Positions 16,892-25,332 of a DNA stretch of 64,000 bases are shown here, in pieces. Every line of letters begins with the position of its first letter. Within the stretch, counting starts at the first letter, position 1. The DNA lies in the NCBI RefSeq assembly GCF_003049505.1, contig NZ_PYWN01000098.1:1-64000 (forward strand), read 5' to 3'. The translations under genes were made by a program, and so were the position numbers. The notes under the pieces are model-generated. The model saw nothing but the letters and a program-made list of their open reading frames with translations, was not told where the DNA came from and did no database searches. The stretch is from Metasolibacillus meyeri. GTDB lineage: Bacteria; Bacillota; Bacilli; Bacillales_A; Planococcaceae.

Positions 16892-17209
16892 ATGATTGTT
16901 GCGGAAGGTTATATGTATGAAGTGATTGAAGATGTGCGAGAAGGTTTTAATGAAGAAGCCTTTTTAGAGCGCTTTTCCGACATTTTGACAAAATACGATT
17001 ATATCGTAGGCGATTGGGGCTACGGTCAACTTCGTCTAAAAGGATTTTTTGATGATAAAAATCATAAATCAACATTTGACACAAAAATTAGCACATTTGA
17101 AGATTATTTATTTGAGTATTGTAACTTTGGCTGTGCCTATTTTATTGTCCAAAAATCAGGGCGTGCACCACAGCAGGAAGTTGCGGAAGAGATTGTAGAA
17201 GAACTATAA
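16892..17209 (+). CDS. yutD: YutD family protein
   Basis: This 105-residue protein matches the YutD family of Bacillales: YEVIEDVREGFNEEAFLERF, YIVGDWGYGQLRLKGFF, then FEDYLFEYCNFGCAYFIVQK. The function is not established. It follows lipA closely and shares its terminator, suggesting cotranscription. The family's conserved Tyr-rich centre and CNFGCAYF segment are intact. Confidence 0.85.
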   Translation: MIVAEGYMYEVIEDVREGFNEEAFLERFSDILTKYDYIVGDWGYGQLRLKGFFDDKNHKSTFDTKISTFEDYLFEYCNFGCAYFIVQKSGRAPQQEVAEEIVEEL

Positions 17210-17245
17210 AAAAGAGGTTGTAGGACTTTTCCTACAGCCTCTTTT
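17209..17245 (+). terminator. Intrinsic terminator of lipA-yutD
   Basis: AAAAGAGGTTGTAGG pairs with CCTACAGCCTCTTTT, overlapping the last base of the yutD stop codon. Confidence 0.85.
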
Positions 17246-17255
17246 CATATGTGTA

Positions 17256-17348
17256 GCATCACGTGCGAGAGTGTTAAACTAATGTGCGAATTTATACTGC
17301 TTGCGTGCGAAACGTCTCTGTTAACGTGCGAATCATTACTTTCGAACT
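17256..17348 (-). repeat. 21-nt degenerate repeat array B (4 units)
   Basis: Four exact 21-nt units lie between the convergent yutD and DUF3055 genes. On the minus strand each carries TCGCAC followed by RYRW. The boundary is TTAGTTCGAAAGTAATGATT, nearly the same as in arrays C, E and F. The terminator hairpin abuts the other end. Confidence 0.8.
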
Positions 17349-17353
17349 AAAGC

Positions 17354-17620
17354 TTAGCTCAACAATTCCGTTAAATAAGCGCGTAAATCAGTCGTTTCCT
17401 CTTCGCTGCGATTGTAAACATGCTCTAAGTATCCTGGTTCCTCTACATCATCAGGGCCAATAATAGCAAAGCGCCCAAATTGAATATCTAAAACGAGCAC
17501 TTTCCCAAAAAACCGACCGCTTTGTAATATAGCTAAATCATAGCGCTGCGTTTTACCTGCAAAGCTAACGAAGCGTGTTTTTGTATCTTCGACATCATCA
17601 TATAAGAAAAATCTTTCCAT
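17354..17620 (-). CDS. DUF3055-like small protein
   Basis: This 88-residue protein (MERFFLYDDVEDTKTRFVSF; VLDIQFGRFAIIGPDDVEEP) fits the DUF3055 family of small Firmicutes proteins found near yutD/yutE. The function is unknown. It is convergent to lipA-yutD and divergent from yutE. A GGAGA-type site precedes the ATG. Confidence 0.7.
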   Translation of the reverse strand: MERFFLYDDVEDTKTRFVSFAGKTQRYDLAILQSGRFFGKVLVLDIQFGRFAIIGPDDVEEPGYLEHVYNRSEEETTDLRAYLTELLS

Positions 17621-17709
17621 TTATATTTCTATCTCCTTCCGTATCTCTAGAATATGTTACTATAGATAAGAAAACACTATCAACTTTTTAGGTACTAGGA
17701 GGCGTTTGA

Positions 17710-18159
17710 ATGTATTTTGTAGATCGAAATAAGGTTGCATTAAACTTACAACATTTAGATACATTGCTAGCCATTTTTGAAGGACAGGACAATTGGCTAG
17801 AAAATGATGTGACAAAGCTAGCGCTTGAGCGTATAGGTCATAACGTAATGGAGTCGATGATGGATGTCGGCAATTTAATGATTGATGGCTTTATTATGCG
17901 CGACCCAGGTAGCTATGAGGACATTATTGATATATTAGTAGATGAGAAAGTCATTTCAGCAGATATGGAAGCCTCTTTAAAAGCTGTTGTCGGCTTACGT
18001 AAAATGCTTGTACGCGAATTTATTCAAGTAGATGATGAAGAAGTCGTAAAAGTGCTAACAGGCTCTCTAGACGCTTTAAAACAGTTTTCAAGTAAAGTGC
18101 AAAATTATTTAACAAATGAGCTTGGTCCTGTATCCGCATTTTTACCAGAGGATAAATAA
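17710..18159 (+). CDS. yutE: DUF86/HepT-like protein YutE
   Basis: This 149-residue all-helical protein matches the DUF86 (HepT/YutE) family: LALERIGHNVMESMMDVGNL and DEKVISADMEASLKAVVGLR. HepT toxins carry an RX4-6H(X)Y motif near this point. Here the corresponding segment reads GLRKMLVREF, so the His and Tyr are absent, arguing against ribonuclease or AMP-transfer target activity. No MNT nucleotidyltransferase partner is adjacent. It overlaps yutF by one base, so the two are coupled. AGGAGG precedes the ATG. Confidence 0.8.
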   Translation: MYFVDRNKVALNLQHLDTLLAIFEGQDNWLENDVTKLALERIGHNVMESMMDVGNLMIDGFIMRDPGSYEDIIDILVDEKVISADMEASLKAVVGLRKMLVREFIQVDDEEVVKVLTGSLDALKQFSSKVQNYLTNELGPVSAFLPEDK

Positions 18160-18923
18160 TGAGACACTATAAAGCTTATTGTTTTGATTTAGATGGGACC
18201 GTTTACCGTGGTGATCAAGGAATTGAAAGTGCTGTTGCCTTTATTCAAAAATTACAGAGAGAAGGTATTGAGCCTTTTTATGTAACGAATAATGCGGCGA
18301 AAACACCACAACAAATACAGCAAAAATTAGCGACTTTAGGTATTGAAGCGCCTTTACACCACATTTATTCGAGTGCGCTTGTGACAGCTACATATATCGA
18401 ACAGCATTTTCCACAAGTGAAAGTACAGGTGATTGGTTCAGACGGTATTCGTGTTGCTTTAAAGGAAAAAGGAATACATATAACGAATGATGTAGATGTA
18501 AGTGTTGTCATTATGGGGCTGGATCAGCAAGTAGATTATACGAAGCTGGCTACTGCTTGCATAGCCATTCAAAATGGAGCAAAGTTAATCGGCACAAATG
18601 GGGATATTAAATTTCCAACAGAGCAAGGCTTCGTTCCTGCAAATGGCTCCTTCGTCCAGCTTGTGGCAAACGTTGCAGATGTGGAGCCTATATTTATAGG
18701 GAAGCCGTCCCCAATTATGCTGGAAGCTATCGCGACAGAGCATCATTATTGTAAAAATGATATGGTCATGATTGGCGATAATTATCAAACGGATATTTTA
18801 TGCGGTATTCGTTTTGGTTGCGATACGGTTCATGTGAATACAGGTGTTACTTCTACAGCACAAGTGCAATTGCAAGAAAAACAACCAACTTATTGCTTGA
18901 ATTCATTAAGTGATTGGGAATAG
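18159..18923 (+). CDS. yutF: HAD-IIA (NagD-like) phosphatase YutF
   Basis: This 254-residue HAD superfamily hydrolase has motif I CFDLDGTVYRG near residue 8, motif II FYVTNNAAKT near 42, the capping domain in the middle, the motif III lysine in IGKPSPIML near 185, and motif IV MIGDNYQTDI near 207. NagD-type enzymes dephosphorylate sugar phosphates and nucleotides. The TAATG overlap with yutE indicates translational coupling. A strong terminator follows. Confidence 0.9.
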   Translation: MRHYKAYCFDLDGTVYRGDQGIESAVAFIQKLQREGIEPFYVTNNAAKTPQQIQQKLATLGIEAPLHHIYSSALVTATYIEQHFPQVKVQVIGSDGIRVALKEKGIHITNDVDVSVVIMGLDQQVDYTKLATACIAIQNGAKLIGTNGDIKFPTEQGFVPANGSFVQLVANVADVEPIFIGKPSPIMLEAIATEHHYCKNDMVMIGDNYQTDILCGIRFGCDTVHVNTGVTSTAQVQLQEKQPTYCLNSLSDWE

Positions 18924-18934
18924 AATGATGTTAT

Positions 18935-18970
18935 AAAAACTATATCAAAATTATTTTGATATAGTTTTTT
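18935..18970 (+). terminator. Intrinsic terminator after yutF
   Basis: AAAACTATATCAAAA pairs with TTTTGATATAGTTTT, ending in a T-run. Confidence 0.85.
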
Positions 18971-19075
18971 GCTGGCTGTTAAAATTTGAGGACAAACAAA
19001 TTAAATACAATAGGTATTTATGATGATTTTCAAAATGGAATATATGTTTTCATGAAAATTAAAAAATTGCAAGAG

Positions 19076-19105
19076 TTGTTTTTTTAAAATCGAGTATGTT
19101 ACAAT
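19076..19105 (+). promoter_or_regulatory. Promoter candidate of the nrd operon
   Basis: TTGTTT and TACAAT are 18 nt apart, about 20 nt upstream of the first NrdR box. The leader to nrdH would be roughly 285 nt; between 19172 and 19380 I see no open frame or clear riboswitch, only AT-rich sequence. Confidence 0.5.
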
Positions 19106-19123
19106 AAATGCAGTTCAAAATAA

Positions 19124-19139
19124 ACACTATATATAGTGT
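19124..19139. promoter_or_regulatory. NrdR box 1
   Basis: ACACTATATATAGTGT is a perfect 16-bp palindrome that matches the NrdR-box consensus (acaCwAtATaTwGtgt). NrdR is the ATP/dATP-sensing repressor of ribonucleotide reductase genes. Confidence 0.88.
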
Positions 19140-19155
19140 AGTGTTATGAAAGAAT

Positions 19156-19171
19156 GCACTACATATAGAAA
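19156..19171. promoter_or_regulatory. NrdR box 2
   Basis: GCACTACATATAGAAA is a degenerate second NrdR box centred 32 bp (three helical turns) from box 1, the usual spacing of paired NrdR boxes. Confidence 0.75.
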
Positions 19172-19396
19172 ATATAATGAGAATAGCCATATAAAGGCTT
19201 TTCCTCGTGTTTTAGCAAGTATCCATGTCTAGTTTTTGTTCAGATTATAAGCATATATAGCGATGAGATTAATGAAAAAATGAAATTTAGTTTTCAAAAT
19301 ATAAGAATTGTTCGCAATAATTATGTTAATAAATGAAGAATGATGCATTTCATAGGTACATGCTTTGCAAAAAATCAATAGGAAGAGGTTGTCGTA

Positions 19397-19627
19397 ATGA
19401 TCTTGTACACAAAAACAGTTTGTCCAAAATGTATGTTTGTTAAATCGGAGTTAAATGAAGCTGGTTTAGAGGGGCGCTATGAAACGGTTAATATCGACTT
19501 AGATACTGAAGCAAAAGAAAAAATCGTCAATGCAGGTTTTTTAACAGTGCCTATTTTAGAAATCGATGGTCAGCTAATCCATGATTTTTCACAAATTAAC
19601 GAAGAGATTAGCAAGCTAGTTGGATGA
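19397..19627 (+). CDS. nrdH: NrdH glutaredoxin-like protein
   Basis: This 76-residue redoxin has the active site VCPKCMFVK near residue 8 and the fold signature FLTVPILEIDGQ near 50. NrdH supplies electrons to class Ib ribonucleotide reductase. It is the first gene of nrdHIEF; its stop overlaps the nrdI start (ATGA). A GGAAGAGG-like site precedes the ATG. Confidence 0.93.
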   Translation: MILYTKTVCPKCMFVKSELNEAGLEGRYETVNIDLDTEAKEKIVNAGFLTVPILEIDGQLIHDFSQINEEISKLVG

Positions 19628-19995
19628 TTGTCTTTGCAAGCAGGACAGGGAATGTGCGCTTTATTATCAATCAGCTCCAATTACCTAACATCGAAATGAC
19701 AAAGGGGCTCAAACTTACTGAGCCCTATTTATTATTTACTTATACGGATGGACTTGGTACTGTGCCACAAATAGTAGAGGAATTTTTACAAGACAATGCC
19801 GAATATTGCAAAGGCGTTATTGCAAGTGGTAACTCCAATTTTGGACATCATGTTTTTTGTGGCTCTGCTGACAAAATAAACGCTGCTTATCAAATACCCA
19901 TTGTTCGCAAAATAGAGCTTCGAGGCTTTACACACGATTATGAAGCGATTCGGGAATATTATCAAACAGTAATTAAAGGTGGGAAAACGACTTGA
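19624..19995 (+). CDS. nrdI: NrdI flavodoxin-like protein
   Basis: This 123-residue flavoprotein has the NrdI opening MIVFASRTGNVRFI, the flavin-binding TYTDGLGTVPQIVEEFL and the ASGNSNFGHHVFCGSADKI motif. NrdI provides the oxidant used to build the dimanganese-tyrosyl radical of NrdF. It overlaps nrdH by 4 nt and nrdE by 4 nt. Confidence 0.95.
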   Translation: MIVFASRTGNVRFIINQLQLPNIEMTKGLKLTEPYLLFTYTDGLGTVPQIVEEFLQDNAEYCKGVIASGNSNFGHHVFCGSADKINAAYQIPIVRKIELRGFTHDYEAIREYYQTVIKGGKTT

Positions 19996-22085
19996 AAGAG
20001 TATTTAAAGCTCAATAATGATTTACTGAATAGTTATAGCTCTACAGGCATTTTAGATTTAGACAAAGATAAAGAGGCAACACGTAAATATTTTTTAGAAA
20101 ATGTAAATGTGAAAATGCGCTATTATATCGATTTGGAAGAAAAGCTGAAATATTTAGTCGATGAAGGGTACTATGAAAGAGACTTTTTGGAAATGTATCC
20201 GATGGCGTTTATTAAAAAGCTATTCAAAATAGCTTATTCTTATAAGTTCCGCTTTCCATCTTTTATGAGCGCCAGCAAATTTTATGAAAGTTATGCGATG
20301 AAGAGTCGTGACAGTCAGGAAATTTTAGAGAAATATGAAGACCGCATTGCGATTATCTCTTTATATTTAGCGCAGGGAGATCAAGACCTTGCAGAGCGTG
20401 CTGTACGCAGCATTATGGAGGCATATCAGCCAGCGACACCAACTGCCTTAAACAGCGGTAAAAAGGCGCGTGGTGAGCTTGTAAGTTGCTTTAAATTGTC
20501 AGTTGACGATACGATGAATTCCATCGCAGAAAATATCGGCTATTGTTTAGAGCTATCTCGCTTAGGTGGAGGCGTAGGAACATTGCTAACCGATTTGCGC
20601 CCATTAGGTGATCCGATTAAAGGAATTTTAAATCGTGCGAGCGGTGTAATGCCTGTTGCTAAGCTATTAGAAAACTCTTTCTCTTATTCCAACCAACTAG
20701 GTCAACGAAATGGCTCAGGGGTGGTTTATTTAAATATTTTCCACGGTGATATTGAGGAATTCATTTCATCAAAAAAGCCAAATGCTGACGAAAAGATTCG
20801 CTTAGCAACATTATCTACAGGGGTAATTATCCCATCGATTTTCTTTGAGCTGATGAAGCGTGATAAAGATATTATTTTATTTAGCCCATATGACATTTAC
20901 CGTGAGTACGGCAAGCGCATGTCAGAAATTAGCATGTCAGAAATGTACTATGAATTGCTTGATAATCCAAACATTCGCAAGCTAAAACGTATTAACGCAC
21001 GCAAGCTTTATACAGAAATTAAGAAAACACAATTTGAATCAGGTTACCCATTTGAGGTATTTGATGATAATGTGAATAATAATCATGCCTTAAAAGGCTT
21101 AGGTCGCGTGAAAATGTCGAATTTGTGCACAGAAATTTTACAAGTACAATCCACGAGCGAAATTACAGATATGGATCAGCCAAACGACTATGGCTTAGAT
21201 GTATCGTGTAACTTAGGCTCAATCGACATTCACCGTGCAACGAAAAGCGAGCACTTTGATGAGTTAGTAACGACAGGTATGCAGCTATTAACAAATGTAT
21301 CGTTAATGACAAATATTAAAAATGTACCATCTGTAGCGAAGGCCAATAAACTAATGCACTCAGTTGGTCTTGGTGTCATGAACTTACACGGACACTTAGT
21401 ACAATCGAATATTTTATATGGCTCACCACAATCAATCGAATTTGTTGATTACTTTATGGAGGCATTAAACTTCTATTCGCTACAAGCATCGATGCAAATT
21501 GCAAAAGACAAAGGCGAGACGTTCTATCGCTATGAGGATAGCGAATATGCAAATGGTCGCTATTTTGATGCGTATATAACAAAAGAGGATAAGGAGCCAT
21601 CTGCTATCGTCAAAGAAGCACTAGGCAATGTACCTGTGATTACAGCAGCAATGTGGCAAGAATTGAAGGAGCAAGTGGCGGAGCATGGCGTATTTAATGC
21701 TTATCGTTTAGCTGTTGCTCCAACTGGTAGTATTTCTTATATTCGCAGCAGTACAGCTTCACTTGCACCATGTACAGAACGTGTGGAAATTCGTGACTAT
21801 GCGGATAGCCGTACAATTTATCCGATGCCGTTTTTAAACAATGATAACAGACATTTATATGTGGAAGCATATGAAGTAGATCCATATAAGTTAATCGACC
21901 TATATGTAGCTGCACAAAAACATGTCGATCAAGGGATTTCAATGACATTGTATGTAACGGATCGTTGGACAACAGAGCAATTAGCGAAAATCTATATTTA
22001 TGCTTGGATGAAGGGCATTAAAACCGTGTACTATGTACGTCAACGATTACAAACGTTAGAGGAGTGTGTATCATGCTCGATTTAA
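19992..22085 (+). CDS. nrdE: Class Ib ribonucleotide reductase large subunit NrdE
   Basis: This 697-residue catalytic subunit reduces ribonucleoside diphosphates. Visible features are GELVSCFKLS near 162-171, carrying an active-site Cys; LSRLGGGVGTLL near 190; NLCTEI near 378; VAPTGSISYI near 576; and the mobile C-terminal redox pair CVSC, three residues from the end. The start is a TTG overlapping the nrdI stop, with GGTGGG upstream, suggesting coupled translation. nrdF begins inside its last codons. Confidence 0.96.
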   Translation: MKEYLKLNNDLLNSYSSTGILDLDKDKEATRKYFLENVNVKMRYYIDLEEKLKYLVDEGYYERDFLEMYPMAFIKKLFKIAYSYKFRFPSFMSASKFYESYAMKSRDSQEILEKYEDRIAIISLYLAQGDQDLAERAVRSIMEAYQPATPTALNSGKKARGELVSCFKLSVDDTMNSIAENIGYCLELSRLGGGVGTLLTDLRPLGDPIKGILNRASGVMPVAKLLENSFSYSNQLGQRNGSGVVYLNIFHGDIEEFISSKKPNADEKIRLATLSTGVIIPSIFFELMKRDKDIILFSPYDIYREYGKRMSEISMSEMYYELLDNPNIRKLKRINARKLYTEIKKTQFESGYPFEVFDDNVNNNHALKGLGRVKMSNLCTEILQVQSTSEITDMDQPNDYGLDVSCNLGSIDIHRATKSEHFDELVTTGMQLLTNVSLMTNIKNVPSVAKANKLMHSVGLGVMNLHGHLVQSNILYGSPQSIEFVDYFMEALNFYSLQASMQIAKDKGETFYRYEDSEYANGRYFDAYITKEDKEPSAIVKEALGNVPVITAAMWQELKEQVAEHGVFNAYRLAVAPTGSISYIRSSTASLAPCTERVEIRDYADSRTIYPMPFLNNDNRHLYVEAYEVDPYKLIDLYVAAQKHVDQGISMTLYVTDRWTTEQLAKIYIYAWMKGIKTVYYVRQRLQTLEECVSCSI

Positions 22086-23053
22086 AACAATATGAGGCGG
22101 TTAACTGGAACAAGCCGACAAGCGATTTAGCAAAAGTATTTTGGGATCAGCAATGGAAGCAAATGTGGCAGCCAGAGGAAATTGCGGTCTCCAAGGATAT
22201 TAAGCAGTGGAAAGACTTCGAGCATCAAGATACGTACAAAAAAGTGTTCGGTGGCTTAACATTACTAGATACAGTGCAAACGAATATCGGAATGAACGAA
22301 ATTGCGAAATATAATAATGATTTGCAGGAAAAAGCGGTACTAACTGTTTTTGGCTCTTTTGAAGCAATTCATGCGAAATCATATTCCTATATTTTTACAA
22401 CACTTTGTAATAATGATGAAATTGATGCCGTTTTTGAATGGGTCAAGAAAAATGAATTTTTACAATATAAAGCAAATCGTATAAGCGATGTTTATTTAGC
22501 AATTAAAGAAGATGATGATGAATCCTTATGGAAAGCGATGTTTGCTTCTGTTATGCTCGAAAGCTTTTTATTCTATTCAGGCTTCTTCTATCCGCTTTAT
22601 TTAGGTGGACAAGGTACTTTACGCAACAGTGCCGAGGTTATTTCACTTATTTTACGTGATGAATCCATTCATGGTGTAGCAATTGGCTTCTTTGCGCAAA
22701 ATCTGTTCAGAAAGTTCTCGCCAGAAAAGCAAGATGAGTTAAAAGTATGGGGCTACGAGCTACTGTTAGACTTATACCAAAACGAAATGAAGTATACGGA
22801 AGATATTTATGCGGAAACAGGTCTTTCACCAGAAGTGAAGGCATATGTTCGTTATAATGCTAATAAAGCGTTAATGAACTTAGGTTTAGACACAATGTTC
22901 CCAGAAGAGGAAGTGAACCCAATCGTTATGAACGGTATTCGCAACGAAGGCTCAACATACGATTTCTTCTCTCAAAAAGGCTCAACTTATGCACTGGCAA
23001 AAGTACAGCCGATTACAGATGATACATTTAATTTTAATTTTTTAGAAAAATAA
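22073..23053 (+). CDS. nrdF: Class Ib ribonucleotide reductase small subunit NrdF
   Basis: This 326-residue radical-generating subunit has metal-ligand motifs FEAIHAKSYSYIF (Glu, His and the radical Tyr, near residues 97-110), SVMLESFLFYSGFF near 165 and RDESIHGVAIG near 200. The C-terminal tail DTFNFNFLEK should dock on NrdE. The ATG at 22073 has GAGGAG 8 nt upstream; the GTG at 22064 lies too close to that site. It overlaps nrdE by 13 nt and ends the operon at a strong terminator. Confidence 0.96.
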   Translation: MLDLKQYEAVNWNKPTSDLAKVFWDQQWKQMWQPEEIAVSKDIKQWKDFEHQDTYKKVFGGLTLLDTVQTNIGMNEIAKYNNDLQEKAVLTVFGSFEAIHAKSYSYIFTTLCNNDEIDAVFEWVKKNEFLQYKANRISDVYLAIKEDDDESLWKAMFASVMLESFLFYSGFFYPLYLGGQGTLRNSAEVISLILRDESIHGVAIGFFAQNLFRKFSPEKQDELKVWGYELLLDLYQNEMKYTEDIYAETGLSPEVKAYVRYNANKALMNLGLDTMFPEEEVNPIVMNGIRNEGSTYDFFSQKGSTYALAKVQPITDDTFNFNFLEK

Positions 23054-23065
23054 TGCTTGATGGCA

Positions 23066-23100
23066 GGCTGTCTAAAAAGGGAATACCTTGTTAGACAGCC
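23066..23100 (+). terminator. Intrinsic terminator of nrdHIEF
   Basis: GGCTGTCTAA pairs with TTAGACAGCC across a 15-nt loop, followed by TTATCTTAT. Confidence 0.8.
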
Positions 23101-23102
23101 TT

Positions 23103-23294
23103 ATCTTATACATTAAATACTTGCTAAATAATTTGACTGTTGTATCTGAAAATTATTCAACAAAGAAATTTTCTACATCTTTAGGCTTTGAAACTTATGG
23201 TTCGGAATAAAATGCATTAAAATTCAATGCGCAGTATTTTGATGAAGATTTGCTGCTTGTCAATCTAGTAGAAAGATACTCTATAGTTATTTGA
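23103..23294 (+). pseudogene. GNAT acetyltransferase C-terminal remnant
   Basis: One frame reads LTVVSENYSTKKFSTSLGFE, then TYGSE, a stop, then NALKFNAQYFDEDLLLVNL. This is the typical C-terminal pattern of small GNAT acetyltransferases (N..A..LY..LGFE.YG.E..ALK.NG.Y.DE..M), broken by an in-frame TAA and lacking the N-terminal two thirds. It lies in the 414-nt nrdF-GGDEF spacer; the remaining 23295-23460 is AT-rich leader. Confidence 0.75.
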
Positions 23295-23467
23295 AGAGAA
23301 ATGCTATTAATGATAAAACAGCCACTATTCATAATAAATTTTTGACTATTTTTCTGTGATAAGCGAAACGTTTATTGCAATTATTTGTGCTATCTCTATA
23401 CTTTTAATTAAAGATTTTTTAGTTCAAAAAATCTTTTAAAACTAGAGGGATATTATGGGGGGCATAA

Positions 23468-24592
23468 ATGGGGAATTTTGATAAGCATTTTTTTCATTAT
23501 TTAACGGAAAATAATATTACGCGTGTCAAGTATGCGGCAAGAATTGCCATTATATTAGAGCTCAGCTTACTTGCTCGCAATATTTATTATTATGGTTTCT
23601 CGCTCCATTACTATGTACAGCTTTATTTGTCACTGTTAATTGTCTCGGTCATCACTTTGCTTGGGATACATGGTGTACAGCGGATAAAGCTAGCAGAGAA
23701 ACGCTATAATTTAGCGCAGGGCATTATGTTTGCTTATTATTTATTTACGCTTTTATGGGGAGTAACAATTACATTAATTGACCAAAAATCCTATGGGCAT
23801 GTAACAGTGTATTTAACAAACTTAGTAATTGTAGCGACGTTATTCATTTGTAATAAAAGAACTTTTTTTGCTATACATATTATTCCTGTTTTAGTTCTCA
23901 TAATGGGCTTTCTTTATATTGTACCAACTGGAAAAGCATTAAGTGGACATATGATTAATATTTCATTCTTTTGGATTTTTATTATTATTGCGGCATATTC
24001 TATGTTTAAGCAAACAGAAAATAATTATAAACAAAGGTTGCTATTAAATGAGCAAAATGAAGAGTTAATTGCTTTGAATCAAAATTTGGAATTTTATGCA
24101 AATAGGGATCCGCTTACACAATTAGCAAATCGTTATTATTTAGAGCGCTATGTGAATAACCTCATGACAGCAAAACAAAATATGGCGATTTTTATATTTG
24201 ACATCGATTCTTTTAAAACATATAACGATTTTTATGGTCATCCAAAAGGCGATAAAGTGTTGCAAGCTGTTGGGAGAACGCTCGCACATTTTACGGAAGA
24301 ACAAGGCTTATTGGCGTGTCGATTTGGTGGGGAGGAGTTTTTAGTTGTCGGTCTAGATATATCAACTGAGGATGCGGCAATCATTGCTGAAAATATTCGT
24401 ACAACGATTGAAGAACTACAAATACCACATGAAAAATCGGAAGTATCTGCTTATATAACTGTGAGTCTTGGATATGTTGTGCAAGAAGTAGAAAATAACG
24501 AACAGTTTGACGAGTGCTTAGATTTAGCAGATCAAGCGCTATATATGGCGAAGAAAGCAGGGCGCAATCAAACAGCCTTTTTAAGCAAATAA
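23468..24592 (+). CDS. Membrane-bound diguanylate cyclase (GGDEF)
   Basis: This 374-residue protein has about six N-terminal transmembrane helices (residues 20-190), a short linker helix and a C-terminal GGDEF domain: DPLTQLANRYYLER near 213, IFDIDSFKTYNDFYGHPKGD near 240, and the active-site loop CRFGGEEF near 285. It should make cyclic di-GMP from two GTP. There is no RxxD inhibitory site in front of the loop, so product inhibition through that site is unlikely. A GGGGGG site precedes the ATG. Confidence 0.9.
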   Translation: MGNFDKHFFHYLTENNITRVKYAARIAIILELSLLARNIYYYGFSLHYYVQLYLSLLIVSVITLLGIHGVQRIKLAEKRYNLAQGIMFAYYLFTLLWGVTITLIDQKSYGHVTVYLTNLVIVATLFICNKRTFFAIHIIPVLVLIMGFLYIVPTGKALSGHMINISFFWIFIIIAAYSMFKQTENNYKQRLLLNEQNEELIALNQNLEFYANRDPLTQLANRYYLERYVNNLMTAKQNMAIFIFDIDSFKTYNDFYGHPKGDKVLQAVGRTLAHFTEEQGLLACRFGGEEFLVVGLDISTEDAAIIAENIRTTIEELQIPHEKSEVSAYITVSLGYVVQEVENNEQFDECLDLADQALYMAKKAGRNQTAFLSK

Positions 24593-24677
24593 ACTTTTGA
24601 ATAGGCGAATATAGTTTCTCTTTTTGATATAGTTCGTGTATGATTAAAGCTATATTGAAAGAGGAGTAGAAGTTTTT

Positions 24678-25193
24678 ATGAAACAGTTTGCAAACAAATT
24701 ACAAAATCATGTTCGCGATTTTCATATCGCATTTAATCATCCAGCACCAGAGCAGCTTGTGCCGATGGAGCGCGAGCGAGCAATTAACCGCAGTGTCTGG
24801 ACAGCGGAGGAAGCAATTGAGTTCATTGCAGCCTCTTGTTCAACGAAGGAAGAGTTTATGGAAAGCTATGAGCGCTTTTTAACTGGTATGCAAAAGGCCT
24901 ATGAAAAATCATTAAATGGTGAATTTCCACAAACAGCTGAAGAAAAAGTGATTGCACAGGCAGATGCTTTGGCAGACCAATTATATTTCTCATTCGGTTC
25001 AGCAGTCGAAATTGGCGTTGATATTGAACCTGTCTTTGATATTGTGCAAGGCGCAAATATGTCGAAACTTTTTACAGACGAAAACGGCAATAAATATGCG
25101 AAATGTCGCGAAGACGGCAAAATTATTAAATCACCAGATTTTTATAGTCCAGAGCCATTTATTAAAGAAGAGGTATTAAAACAGATGAAATAG
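24678..25193 (+). CDS. MazG-like/PRA-PH superfamily protein
   Basis: This 171-residue protein fits the all-alpha NTP pyrophosphatase superfamily: WTAEEAIEFIAA near residue 42 gives the EExxE-type motif, and AQADALADQLYFSFGSAVEI near 95 gives the ExxD-type second half. A C-terminal extension (YAKCREDGKIIKSPDFYSPE) is typical of the phosphoribosyl-ATP-pyrophosphohydrolase-like subgroup. It probably hydrolyses a nucleotide or nucleotide-like substrate, as yet undefined. AGAGGAG precedes the start; a terminator follows. Confidence 0.7.
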   Translation: MKQFANKLQNHVRDFHIAFNHPAPEQLVPMERERAINRSVWTAEEAIEFIAASCSTKEEFMESYERFLTGMQKAYEKSLNGEFPQTAEEKVIAQADALADQLYFSFGSAVEIGVDIEPVFDIVQGANMSKLFTDENGNKYAKCREDGKIIKSPDFYSPEPFIKEEVLKQMK

Positions 25194-25196
25194 AAA

Positions 25197-25243
25197 AAAT
25201 AGCTGTAGGGAAGGATACATACCTTTCTCTACAGCTATTTTTT
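25197..25243 (+). terminator. Intrinsic terminator after the MazG-like gene
   Basis: AAATAGCTGTAGGGAAGG pairs with CCTTTCTCTACAGCTATTT, followed by a T-run. Confidence 0.85.
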
Positions 25244-25332
25244 AGGCCGTAAAGATTCCTATTTCATAGGGAATCAAACAGCCTATAAAAAACCGATTGG
25301 GGTCAACACGATGATGTTAGTCACACAAGCGT

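Noticed and set aside
17710-18159. YutE as a HepT toxin of a toxin-antitoxin pair
   Set aside because: The RX4-6H(X)Y motif is degenerate and there is no nucleotidyltransferase partner; the neighbour is a housekeeping phosphatase.
19172-19396. A riboswitch (such as cobalamin) in the nrd leader
   Set aside because: I could not find the conserved boxes or a terminator/antiterminator pair; only the NrdR boxes are convincing.
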